Positions 7,940 through 16,965 of a stretch of DNA of 22,265 nt are shown one piece after another. How positions within the stretch are numbered: position 1 is the stretch's first letter; each line of letters begins with the position of its first letter. The notes under the pieces were generated by a model. It was not told the DNA's origin, searched no databases, and was given only the letters and a program-made list of their open reading frames with translations. The DNA comes from Candidatus Omnitrophota bacterium (GTDB lineage Bacteria; Omnitrophota; Omnitrophia; Omnitrophales; JACROU01): NCBI GenBank assembly GCA_016206875.1, contig JACQQR010000058.1:1-22265 (forward strand). Direction: 5' to 3'. Made by a program: the position numbers and the translations under genes.

Positions 7940-8131
7940 ATGAAAAAGAGTTTAATTTTAATAAGTGAATTTGCTGAACATGCCAGGGTAACGGTTCAGG
8001 CGGTTCATAAAGCAATGAAGTCGGGAAGGATTACTCGCTTTGAAAGACTGGGTCCAGTTTGGTTGATCGACAAGTCCGAATTAAAAAAATTCAAAGGATC
8101 GTATCATGAAAAATCCAAAGACACGCGGTAA
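7940..8131 (+). CDS. Small HTH DNA-binding protein (second excisionase-like gene)
   Basis: The reading frame is open from 7853, but the upstream part is not protein-like and overlaps the previous gene; the ATG at 7940, directly behind a good promoter, is the sensible start. It gives 63 residues: ILISEFAEHARVTVQAVHKAMKSGRI, then FERLGPVWLIDKSELKKF. This is a helix-turn-helix plus short wing of the same general type as the gene before it, but not a close copy. It overlaps the integrase start by 26 bp, so the two are probably co-transcribed. Likely roles are directionality factor or repressor of the integrase promoter. Confidence 0.65.
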   Translation: MKKSLILISEFAEHARVTVQAVHKAMKSGRITRFERLGPVWLIDKSELKKFKGSYHEKSKDTR

Positions 8132-9293
8132 GGGGCGTGTATTTCCCCACGGCAACTTCTGGTGGATAGATATTACTTACAAGGGCAAGCGTTGCCGAGA
8201 GAGGATTGCACCTCTGAGTCTCGGTGCGAATGGAAAGAAACTTGCTCAAGCGGTTCTTGCAAAACGATTAACGGAGATTGCCGAAAATAAGTTTTTAGAT
8301 GTTAAACGCGATTGTAAGGTAACCTTTCCCGAGCTTGCCAATAAATATCTTCAATGGGCCAAGTACAATCATGAGGCCTGTGAGAGAACGGATCTGATTT
8401 ACATTAAACATCTCAAAGCCTATTTCGTGGACAGGTTGATTGCTGAGATTTCAAAGGAGGATATTGAACGTTATCGGATTAAGCGCCGCGCTGATGGTGT
8501 TGGTCCTTATACAATAAATCATGAACTTGGTGCGCTTCGTCAAATGTTTAATCTCGCGATTGAAAAGTGGGAGCATCCTCAGGACAAGACTCAATATCTT
8601 TTCTCCGGTTCTAACCCTGCAACAAAGTTTAAAAGAGAGTATGAAAAGTCTCGTGACCGTGCGCTAACAAAGGGTGAACTGGTAAATCTAATGACGCAAC
8701 TTACTATTAAGATCGAAACCGAAAAGAATCCTGCCATAAAGAAAGATCACCAGACATTACTCGATGTTATCCTCTTGGCTGTTTTGACAGGCATGCGAAA
8801 AGGCGAGATTCAAAGTTTGAAATATGGTTCAGACGATATTCGCATTGACGGTGTGGAGAATCACCTGATGCTTCGTCATACCAAAAACGGCTCGGATAGG
8901 TATGTCCCATTAGGCCGTATTCCGTCCGAGATTCTCAGCCGCCCATTCAATTTTGATTATAATCCGAAACGGTCTTTCGGAAAGTTATGTGAAGATGCGA
9001 AGGTCAGAAACTTAAGATTTCATGACCTCCGCCGAAGCTTTGCGACGTTCTTGGTTGGGCTTGGCACTGATCCGTTTACGATTGCCGGGCTATTAGGTCA
9101 TGAGCTTCCAGGCTTTAAAGTAACAGCAATATATGCCAGGCCTCAGCGTGATGGTATGATAGCCGCTATTAAAAAACTTGAAAATCATCTGATAGAAGCC
9201 GTACCTTCCGGATTTTATGGCACAGGACGGGCACAAACCGAAATCGAAGTCTCGCAACTAATCAAAAACCAGGCCTTAAATGTCAGTGTCTAA
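8106..9293 (+). CDS. Tyrosine recombinase / integrase
   Basis: The 395-residue protein starts at ATG 8106 with AAAGGA 8 nt upstream. An N-terminal arm-binding-type region (GNFWWIDITYKGKRCRERI) and a SAM-like core-binding domain (about 70-160) are followed by the catalytic domain. All catalytic residues are visible: R231 (TGMRKGEI), K260 (HTKNGSD), H306 and R309 (FHDLRRSFAT), H332 (LLGHE) and nucleophile Y343 (IYARP). It is full length and apparently intact. It ends 10 bp before an intact tRNA-Arg with a truncated tRNA-Arg beyond, the usual position of an integrase next to its attachment site. Base composition looks more A+T-rich than the housekeeping genes to the right (visual impression). 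Confidence 0.93.
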   Translation: MKNPKTRGKGRVFPHGNFWWIDITYKGKRCRERIAPLSLGANGKKLAQAVLAKRLTEIAENKFLDVKRDCKVTFPELANKYLQWAKYNHEACERTDLIYIKHLKAYFVDRLIAEISKEDIERYRIKRRADGVGPYTINHELGALRQMFNLAIEKWEHPQDKTQYLFSGSNPATKFKREYEKSRDRALTKGELVNLMTQLTIKIETEKNPAIKKDHQTLLDVILLAVLTGMRKGEIQSLKYGSDDIRIDGVENHLMLRHTKNGSDRYVPLGRIPSEILSRPFNFDYNPKRSFGKLCEDAKVRNLRFHDLRRSFATFLVGLGTDPFTIAGLLGHELPGFKVTAIYARPQRDGMIAAIKKLENHLIEAVPSGFYGTGRAQTEIEVSQLIKNQALNVSV

Positions 9294-9303
9294 ATTATTC
9301 TAA

Positions 9304-9377
9304 GCCCCCGTAGCTCAATTGGATAGAGCAACGGATTTCTAATCCGTCGGTAGCAAGTTCGAATCTTGCCGGGGGCA
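9304..9377 (+). tRNA. tRNA-Arg, anticodon TCT
   Basis: A complete cloverleaf is visible: acceptor GCCCCCG/CGGGGGC, D-stem GCTC/GAGC with loop AATTGGATA, anticodon stem ACGGA/TCCGT with loop TTTCTAA (TCT at 9338-9340), five-base variable loop, and T-stem GCAAG/CTTGC with loop TTCGAAT. The discriminator is A and no CCA is encoded. All stems pair perfectly, so it should be functional. It may be carried by the element rather than by the original host locus. Confidence 0.95.
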
Positions 9378-9380
9378 TAG

Positions 9381-9434
9381 TTCTTCAGCCTTCTAAGCTG
9401 TGGGTCACTGGTTCGACTCCAGTCGGGCGCACCA
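9381..9434 (+). pseudogene. 3' half of a second tRNA-Arg(TCT), probable attR remnant
   Basis: The sequence contains an anticodon loop CTTCTAA (TCT at 9392-9394) with stem TCAGC/GCTGT (outer pair mismatched), variable loop, T-stem ACTGG/CCAGT with loop TTCGACT, acceptor 3' strand CGGGCGC, discriminator A and encoded CCA (9432-9434). The acceptor 5' strand (expected GCGCCCG) and the D-arm are missing; the 3' end of the intact tRNA occupies that place. It differs from the intact tRNA outside the anticodon loop, so it is not a simple duplication. Best read as the host tRNA half left by integration with crossover near the anticodon loop. Confidence 0.7.
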
Positions 9435-9443
9435 TTACCTACG

Positions 9444-9494
9444 CTGTCATTCCCGCGAAAGCCTTGCCTACCGGCAGGCAGGCGGGAATGACAG
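9444..9494 (+). repeat. Palindromic intergenic repeat (GTCATTCCCGC family, variant core)
   Basis: CTGTCATTCCCGC (9444-9456) is perfectly inverted at 9482-9494. The core carries a nested palindrome around CCTACCGGCAGG, related to the module at 12162-12181. It lies between the tRNA remnant and dapL and can act as a transcription stop or REP-like element. Confidence 0.8.
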
Positions 9495-9577
9495 AGAAAA
9501 AACACTACCCGCAGTCCCGCCTTCGGCGGGGCGGGTGCGGCGTATTTAATTTATTGATGAGAAGAAAGGATGTTTTT

Positions 9578-10747
9578 ATGTCGGTGACGATTCACCCAGC
9601 TGAGCGTTTGAAAAAATTGCCCCCTTATTTGTTTGCCGAAATCGATCGCCTGAAACGTGAGGCGCGCGCCCAAGGAAAAGACATTATTGATTTAGGCGTA
9701 GGCGATCCGGATTTACCCACACCCGCCTTCATTATTGAAGAGCTGTACCGCGCCGCCAAGGACCCGGCCAATCATCGCTACGGCCTTGATGCCGGTATGC
9801 CGGTGTTCCGTGAGGAAATCGCCAGCTGGTTTGAGCAGCGAAGCGGAGTAACACTCGATCCGCAGAAAGAAATTCTTCCGTTGATTGGCTCGAAAGAAGG
9901 CATCGCCCATTTGCCTTTGGCTGTAGTGAATCCGGGGGATGTGGTGCTGGTAGCCGATCCCTGCTACCCGCCATACAAATCCGGAACTTGGTTTGCGGGC
10001 GGGGAAGTATCTCTGATGCCGCTTGAGGAAGAAAATGGTTTTTTGCCCGACTTTGAAGAAATTGACGCTTCTGCCCTAAAAGAAGCCAAGCTGATGTTTC
10101 TCAATTATCCAAATAATCCCACTGCGGCTGTGGCTCCTATTGATTTTTACGAGCGCACGGTGGAATTTGCGCGCCGTCACGATTTAATTGTGGCCTCAGA
10201 CGCCGCTTATTCTGAGATGACTTACGACGGCTACAAAGCGCCTAGTTTTCTAGAGGCCGGGGGTGCCAGAGAAGTGGGTATTGAATTTCATTCGCTTTCG
10301 AAAACATTCAATATGACGGGCTGGCGCGTGGGATTTGCTCTGGGCAATGCCGAAATCATCGGGCTTTTGGCCAAGATTAAATCCAATATTGATTCGGGAA
10401 TTTTCCAAGCCATTCAATACGCCGGAATCAAGGCGCTTCGGGATGGACGAGAATCGCTACGCAACCATATCGCCATTTATCAAGAACGGCGCGATATTTT
10501 AGTGGAAGGCCTGCAAAAATTGGGATGGAAAGTCACTCGCCCGAAAGCCACATTCTACGTTTTCGCAGGTGTGCCCTCCGGCTACACCAGCGCAGAGCTA
10601 GTTGCCAAGCTTCTTAAAGATGCCGGCATTGTGACCGCACCCGGCAATGGTTTTGGCCCGAACGGAGAAGGATACATTCGCTTTGCGCTTACTGTGTCGA
10701 AAGAACGATTGAGCGAGGCAGTGCAGCGGATTAAACAGTTGAAATAA
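9578..10747 (+). CDS. dapL: LL-diaminopimelate aminotransferase
   Basis: The 389-residue PLP enzyme (fold type I) starts at ATG 9578 behind AAGAAAGGA; the open frame extends upstream into a repeat and is not coding. The opening (PAERLKKLPPYLFAEIDRLK, then DLGVGDPDLPTP), NYPNNPTAA, and SLSKTFNMTGWRVGF with the PLP lysine at about 242 are typical of DapL. The enzyme converts tetrahydrodipicolinate directly to LL-diaminopimelate using glutamate, bypassing the succinyl/acetyl branch of lysine and peptidoglycan precursor synthesis. A different class I aminotransferase is possible but the N-terminus fits DapL well. Confidence 0.82.
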   Translation: MSVTIHPAERLKKLPPYLFAEIDRLKREARAQGKDIIDLGVGDPDLPTPAFIIEELYRAAKDPANHRYGLDAGMPVFREEIASWFEQRSGVTLDPQKEILPLIGSKEGIAHLPLAVVNPGDVVLVADPCYPPYKSGTWFAGGEVSLMPLEEENGFLPDFEEIDASALKEAKLMFLNYPNNPTAAVAPIDFYERTVEFARRHDLIVASDAAYSEMTYDGYKAPSFLEAGGAREVGIEFHSLSKTFNMTGWRVGFALGNAEIIGLLAKIKSNIDSGIFQAIQYAGIKALRDGRESLRNHIAIYQERRDILVEGLQKLGWKVTRPKATFYVFAGVPSGYTSAELVAKLLKDAGIVTAPGNGFGPNGEGYIRFALTVSKERLSEAVQRIKQLK

Positions 10748-10782
10748 TAGAAGGTAACCATTGGGCTGGATGGAATGACACA

Positions 10783-11286
10783 ATGCCTACTAATGCCTTT
10801 ATCGCAGCTGGCTCAAACCTCGGGAATCGATTGGAGCATATACGTTCGGCCCAACGGTTAGTGGCCGAAACTCCGGAGGTAAAGTTTTTGGCTGGTTCCG
10901 CTATTCACGAAACAATGCCCCAAGGCGGCCCGCCGCAGGGATTGTTCTTAAATAGTGTCTGGAAAATAGAAACATCACTCGACCCCCAAGCGCTGCTGAA
11001 ATTGCTTCAAAGTATTGAGAAAAAACTCGGGCGTGTTCGCGCTGTTTCAAACGGCCCTCGCATTATAGATTTAGACTTGCTTGATTATGACGGCCAAGTG
11101 GTGAACGAAGAGGGGCTTACGCTCCCGCACCCGCGCTTGCACGAGCGCGTTTTTGTGCTGCGTCCTTTAAGTGAGGTCGCACCCGAATGGATTCACCCTG
11201 TGCTCAAAAAACGGGCCAGAGAGTTGTGGGTTATCTGTCATTCTCGCGAAAGCGGGAATCCAGGGTTCATGCAACCTCAGTTGTAG
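10783..11286 (+). CDS. folK: 2-amino-4-hydroxy-6-hydroxymethyldihydropteridine pyrophosphokinase
   Basis: FolK transfers pyrophosphate from ATP to 6-hydroxymethyl-dihydropterin in folate synthesis. The GSNLGNR start, GPRIIDLDLL with the Mg-binding aspartates at about 96 and 98, and LPHPRLHERVFVLRPLSEVAP are diagnostic. The family-like sequence ends near residue 149; the last 18 or so residues (CHSRESGNPGF...) are encoded by the palindromic repeat at 11236-11319, and the stop lies in its loop. The tail is probably a harmless read-through of the repeat. No strong SD precedes the ATG, which lies 35 bp after dapL. Confidence 0.93.
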   Translation: MPTNAFIAAGSNLGNRLEHIRSAQRLVAETPEVKFLAGSAIHETMPQGGPPQGLFLNSVWKIETSLDPQALLKLLQSIEKKLGRVRAVSNGPRIIDLDLLDYDGQVVNEEGLTLPHPRLHERVFVLRPLSEVAPEWIHPVLKKRARELWVICHSRESGNPGFMQPQL

Positions 11287-11319
11287 TTACCCTGGATTCC
11301 CGCTTTCGCGGGAATGACA
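11236..11319 (+). repeat. Long palindromic repeat, two arms of 30 bp
   Basis: Arms 11236-11265 and 11290-11319 are inverted copies matching at 29 of 30 positions, around a 24-bp loop that contains the folK stop codon. Each arm is itself a hairpin (ATTCCCGC, GAAA, GCGGGAAT). Related copies lie at 16979-17003 and 19241-19325. Confidence 0.92.
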
Positions 11320-11331
11320 AACGGAGAAAAA

Positions 11332-12240
11332 ATGAAAATCATCACCCGTATTTCCCAAATGCAGCGCTGGGCCTTGAAGCATCGAAGCCAAGGCATCGGC
11401 TTTGTGCCCACGATGGGTGCGCTGCACGATGGGCATTTGTCACTGGTGCGCGCCTGCCGCAAAGAAAATCGTTTTTGTGTAGCGAGTATTTTCGTCAATC
11501 CATCTCAATTTGGTCCTGGAGAAGATTTAAAAAATTATCCAAGGACTTTTTCTGCCGATAAGGCCCTTCTTTTAAAAGAGAAAGTGGATATTCTTTTTTA
11601 TCCGGGGGCCCGCGAAATGTACCCGGATGGTTTTCAAACCGAAGTGCGGGTGAAAGAACTTGCGCACGGTCTTTGTGGGGCATGCCGGCCTGTTCACTTT
11701 ACCGGAGTAGCCGCAGTAGTTGCGAAGCTCTTCAATATTGTGCAGCCTTCGCGCGCTTATTTTGGAGCGAAAGATTATCAGCAGGCTGTGGTGATCAAGC
11801 GGATGGCACAAGATTTGAATTTCCCTATCGGGATCCGGGTACTGGATACAGTGAGAGAGAAAGACGGCTTGGCCATGAGCTCAAGGAACAAATACCTAAG
11901 CCGGCCGGAAAGAATGAAAGCGCCGCTTATCTATTTGTCTATGCTCTACGCCCAGGAACTCCTGAGAGATGGCATTAAAGATGCCCGTAAACTAAAGGAA
12001 GCGGTGGGGGAATTTCTCCGCCCATTTGTGGCCAAAATTGACTATATTGAACTGGTTTGCCCTGAGAATTTGAGGCCGGTCGCTACAATTGGGCGGGTTT
12101 CACTTTTGGCCATTGCGTGTTATATTGGTAAGACTAGGCTGATTGACAACATCACCCTCACCCTGCCTGCCGGCAGGCAGGCCTTTTTCCCTCTCCCTCG
12201 AAGAGGGAGAGAGGTTAGGGGTGATGGCGAGGGTACATGA
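11332..12240 (+). CDS. panC: Pantothenate synthetase
   Basis: PanC condenses pantoate and beta-alanine with ATP. It starts at ATG 11332 with GGAG upstream, just beyond a repeat. PTMGALHDGHLSLV (27-40, HIGH-like), FVNPSQF, the KDYQQAVVIKRM block and DGLAMSSRNKYL (KMSKS-like) give a firm identification. The normal C-terminus is KTRLIDN; the frame then runs on for about 28 residues through a palindromic repeat (12150-12233) before stopping, giving 302 residues against a usual 280 or so. panD, which supplies beta-alanine, follows at once. No panB is in the window. Confidence 0.95.
   Translation: MKIITRISQMQRWALKHRSQGIGFVPTMGALHDGHLSLVRACRKENRFCVASIFVNPSQFGPGEDLKNYPRTFSADKALLLKEKVDILFYPGAREMYPDGFQTEVRVKELAHGLCGACRPVHFTGVAAVVAKLFNIVQPSRAYFGAKDYQQAVVIKRMAQDLNFPIGIRVLDTVREKDGLAMSSRNKYLSRPERMKAPLIYLSMLYAQELLRDGIKDARKLKEAVGEFLRPFVAKIDYIELVCPENLRPVATIGRVSLLAIACYIGKTRLIDNITLTLPAGRQAFFPLPRRGREVRGDGEGT
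12150..12233 (+). repeat. Nested palindromic repeat at the panC/panD junction
   Basis: The outer arms are CATCACCC (12150-12157) and GGGTGATG (12219-12226). Inside lie a perfect 20-bp palindrome (12162-12181, CCTGCCTGCC and its inverse) and a hairpin CTCTCCCTC/GAGGGAGAG (12191-12211). It encodes the extra C-terminus of PanC, and its right end contains the GAGGG that serves as SD for panD. Confidence 0.8.
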
Positions 12241-12241
12241 T

Positions 12242-12616
12242 ATGTTCAGACAACTATTAAAATCCAAAATTCACCGCGCCACGGTCACCGAAAGTAACCG
12301 GGATTATGAGGGCAGCATTACCATTGATGAAGCCCTTCTAGAAGCTTCCAATATTCTCCCTTGGGAAAAGGTGCTGATTGCCAACGTTGACACCGGTCAG
12401 CGAGTGGAAACGTACGCAATTTCAGGTCCCAAAAATTCAGGCATCATTTGCATGAATGGCGGCGCATCCTTTTATGCCCGGAAAGGGGAGGCAATCATTA
12501 TTATGTCTTTTGCTCTTATGGCTGAAGAAGAAATTCCCAATCACAAACCCATCGTAATTCGCGTAGATAGAAATAATCAAATCACCAGTCGAGAGGCGGA
12601 GAAGTGCGCTCTTTAG
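12242..12616 (+). CDS. panD: Aspartate 1-decarboxylase (pyruvoyl enzyme)
   Basis: PanD makes beta-alanine from L-aspartate for pantothenate. The start at ATG 12242 gives 124 residues, a normal length, with MFRQLLKSKIHRATVTES at the N-terminus. The self-cleavage site YEGS falls exactly at Gly24-Ser25, where Ser25 becomes the pyruvoyl group. SGPKNSGIICMNGGA follows as usual. The frame is open upstream to 12143, but that stretch is repeat-derived and overlaps panC. SD is GAGGG with 8-nt spacing, contributed by the repeat. The end overlaps nadX by 13 bp. Confidence 0.96.
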   Translation: MFRQLLKSKIHRATVTESNRDYEGSITIDEALLEASNILPWEKVLIANVDTGQRVETYAISGPKNSGIICMNGGASFYARKGEAIIIMSFALMAEEEIPNHKPIVIRVDRNNQITSREAEKCAL

Positions 12617-13419
12617 TCCGCGTAGGCCTGGTGGGCGCGGGCACTATCGGAACTTACCTGGCAAAATTCCTCACCCGTAACTTCAAATCACAAGTTCGTT
12701 TAGCTGCGATTCATGATGCCATTAGCCGGCCGGCCGTTCGCTTGGCGGCGAGTCTTCGCCCCAGGCCCAAAGTTGTCGACTTAAAAACCTTAATCCGTCA
12801 AAGTGATTTCATTATTGAAGCGGCGCACTTATCCATTGTGAAGGCCATTGTGGGGCCTGCCCTGAAAGCGGGAAAATCGGTTTTGGTGATGAGTGTGGGA
12901 GGATTGTTTGCGCTCAATCTCAAGAAATTAGCGCAGAATTCAAAAGGGAATTTGTATATTCCTTCCGGGGCGATTGCCGGGGTCGATGCATTTCAGGCCG
13001 CAAGGCAGTCCGGCCGGATTCATTCGGTGACACTGACTACACGCAAGCCCATTGCCGGTTTACGCGGGGCGCCCCTTTTGGCTCAAAAAGGGATAGAGCT
13101 TGAACATATTCACGGCGAAACTGTTTTATTTGAGGGGACGGCCGAAGAAGCGGTTCGTGCTTTTCCTCAAAATGTGAACGTGGCCGCCCTGTTGAGTTTG
13201 GCCACGCTGGGCCCGGAGAAAGTAAAAGTGCGTGTGATGACTTCACCGGAATTTAAGAAAAATTCTCATGAGATTCGCCTTGAGGCCGCAAGCGGAAGCA
13301 TCACTACACGGGTGGAAAACGAGCCTTCCCGGGAAAATCCAAAAACCAGCGCCTTGGCTTTATATTCAGCGGCGGCGCTTTTAGAGAAAATTTTTTCTAA
13401 AATAAAAATAGGAACGTAG
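12604..13419 (+). CDS. nadX: L-aspartate dehydrogenase
   Basis: The 271-residue NAD(P)-dependent enzyme oxidises L-aspartate to iminoaspartate, the first step of NAD synthesis in organisms lacking NadB. The GTG start at 12604 has a GGCGGAG SD and overlaps the end of panD. A Rossmann motif GLVGAGTIG is near the N-terminus. Family motifs visible are IIEAAH, VMSVGGLF, IPSGAIAGVDA, TRKP and the PQNVNVAALLSLA block that carries the active site. No nadA or nadC is present here, so the link to NAD synthesis rests on family knowledge. Confidence 0.88.
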   Translation: MRSLVRVGLVGAGTIGTYLAKFLTRNFKSQVRLAAIHDAISRPAVRLAASLRPRPKVVDLKTLIRQSDFIIEAAHLSIVKAIVGPALKAGKSVLVMSVGGLFALNLKKLAQNSKGNLYIPSGAIAGVDAFQAARQSGRIHSVTLTTRKPIAGLRGAPLLAQKGIELEHIHGETVLFEGTAEEAVRAFPQNVNVAALLSLATLGPEKVKVRVMTSPEFKKNSHEIRLEAASGSITTRVENEPSRENPKTSALALYSAAALLEKIFSKIKIGT

Positions 13420-13425
13420 CGAAAA

Positions 13426-13565
13426 ATTCCCCTCTAAAAAGAGGGGTGGCGCTTTTGCCGCCCGCCTCAGGCGGGTCCGCCGAGGCGGAAAGGCGACGGG
13501 GTGTGTCAAAACGTTGTGGCTCACACACCCCGCCCCTAACGGGACACCCCTCTCAAGAGGGGAAT
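13426..13565 (+). repeat. 140-bp palindromic MITE-like element before uvrA
   Basis: The ends ATTCCCCTCT (13426-13435) and AGAGGGGAAT (13556-13565) are perfect inverted repeats, and similarity continues inward (GAGGGGTG against CACCCCTC). Further hairpins sit inside (CCCGCC/GGCGGG, CCGCC/GGCGG, GGGGTGTGT/ACACACCCC). It fills nearly the whole 155-bp gap between nadX and uvrA and has no coding content, although the uvrA frame stays open through most of it. Confidence 0.85.
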
Positions 13566-13574
13566 AAACACATT

Positions 13575-16364
<2,790 letters not shown>

Positions 16365-16379
16365 ATGTTATACTTTTGC

Positions 16380-16414
16380 TTGTCATAAGGGCAGCGAAGA
16401 GTTCAGGATGACAA
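16380..16414 (+). repeat. Degenerate REP-like inverted repeat
   Basis: TTGTCAT (16380-16386) is inverted as ATGACAA (16408-16414), with the right half reading GAGTTCAGGATGAC as in common REP-type palindromes. The left arm has largely decayed. It sits between uvrA and the winged-helix gene. Confidence 0.45.
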
Positions 16415-16435
16415 TAATCAGGAGGAAGGCGTGTC

Positions 16436-16639
16436 ATGATTACAGAAATCGGCATCACGGCAGGAGACATCTGGCATTATTTGGATAAAAACGGAAACGC
16501 CACTTTGGAAGAGTTGATGAAAAACATCGGCCAAAAACGCGAGCTTCTTCTGATGAGTTTGGGATGGCTGGCCCGTGAAGGCCATGTGATTGTGGAGCCC
16601 GAGTCAAGCGGATTCCGTTGCAAATTGACTCATAGCTAA
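16436..16639 (+). CDS. Small winged-helix protein (DUF2582-like)
   Basis: The 67-residue protein has a strong SD (AGGAGGAAGG). It reads as a single winged-helix domain: TAGDIWHYLDKNGNATLEELMKNIG, then LLLMSLGWLAREGHVIVE. This matches the DUF2582 / winged helix-turn-helix family of small stand-alone proteins in anaerobes and candidate phyla, which have no defined function. It lies between uvrA and cutA with a 5-bp gap to cutA, so it is probably co-transcribed with it. Confidence 0.75.
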   Translation: MITEIGITAGDIWHYLDKNGNATLEELMKNIGQKRELLLMSLGWLAREGHVIVEPESSGFRCKLTHS

Positions 16640-16644
16640 CTGCC

Positions 16645-16965
16645 GTGGCCGTAAAAACCTGCCTGGTGATTTCTACAGTTCCGGATGAACGCGTTGGCCG
16701 CCAAATAGCGCGCCGGCTGCTGCGTTCCCGCGTGTGCGCCTGCGTCAATGTCATTCGCGGAATCTCGTCTTTTTATTGGTGGAAGGGGAAAATTGATTCT
16801 TCCAAAGAAGCCATATTATTCATCAAAACAACGAAGGTGAAATTTCCCCGTTTAGCAAGCCTGCTCGAGAAAATCCATCCGTACGAAGTTCCAGAAATTA
16901 TCGCTCTTGACATTCAAGAAGGTCGGAAATCTTATGTACATTGGATACAAGAAAGCCTGAAGTAA
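16645..16965 (+). CDS. cutA: Divalent-cation tolerance protein CutA
   Basis: The 106-residue protein starts at GTG 16645, 5 bp after the previous stop, without an evident SD. STVPDERVGRQIARRLL, CACVNVIRGISSFYWWKGKI, IKTTKVKFPRL and the hallmark HPYEVPEIIAL followed by YVHWI identify CutA1, a small trimeric protein with a ferredoxin-like fold. Its exact role (copper tolerance, signalling) is unsettled. Its stop codon directly abuts the ATG at 16966 of the next frame. Confidence 0.93.
   Translation: MAVKTCLVISTVPDERVGRQIARRLLRSRVCACVNVIRGISSFYWWKGKIDSSKEAILFIKTTKVKFPRLASLLEKIHPYEVPEIIALDIQEGRKSYVHWIQESLK

Larger units (their letters stand above)
1..9434. mobile_element. Right-hand part of a putative integrative/conjugative element inserted at tRNA-Arg(TCT)
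   Basis: The stretch holds conjugation-type envelope genes (VirB8/9/10-like), an exopolysaccharide module, two excisionase-type HTH genes and a tyrosine recombinase. The recombinase ends 10 bp before an intact tRNA-Arg, and a 3' tRNA-Arg half follows directly, which is the usual signature of an attachment site. None of the palindromic repeat families common to the right of 9440 was found here. The left boundary, relaxase, coupling protein and VirB4-type ATPase are not visible, so mobility is inferred. The T4SS-like genes could instead belong to a separate older element, with only the HTH/integrase block being recent. Confidence 0.5.

Noticed and set aside
9381..9434. Second functional tRNA-Arg
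   Set aside because: It lacks the acceptor 5' strand and D-arm, so it cannot fold into a tRNA.
9290..9505. Minus-strand frame with GAPDWSRTSDPQLRR-type peptide
   Set aside because: It is antisense to the tRNA-Arg gene and fragment; such peptides are well-known false annotations over tRNAs.
9464..9577. N-terminal extension of dapL
   Set aside because: It starts inside a palindromic repeat and lacks SD; ATG 9578 has an SD and matches the family start.
13446..13574. N-terminal extension of uvrA
   Set aside because: The frame is open through the palindromic element, but homology starts at ATG 13575 and the extension is repeat sequence.
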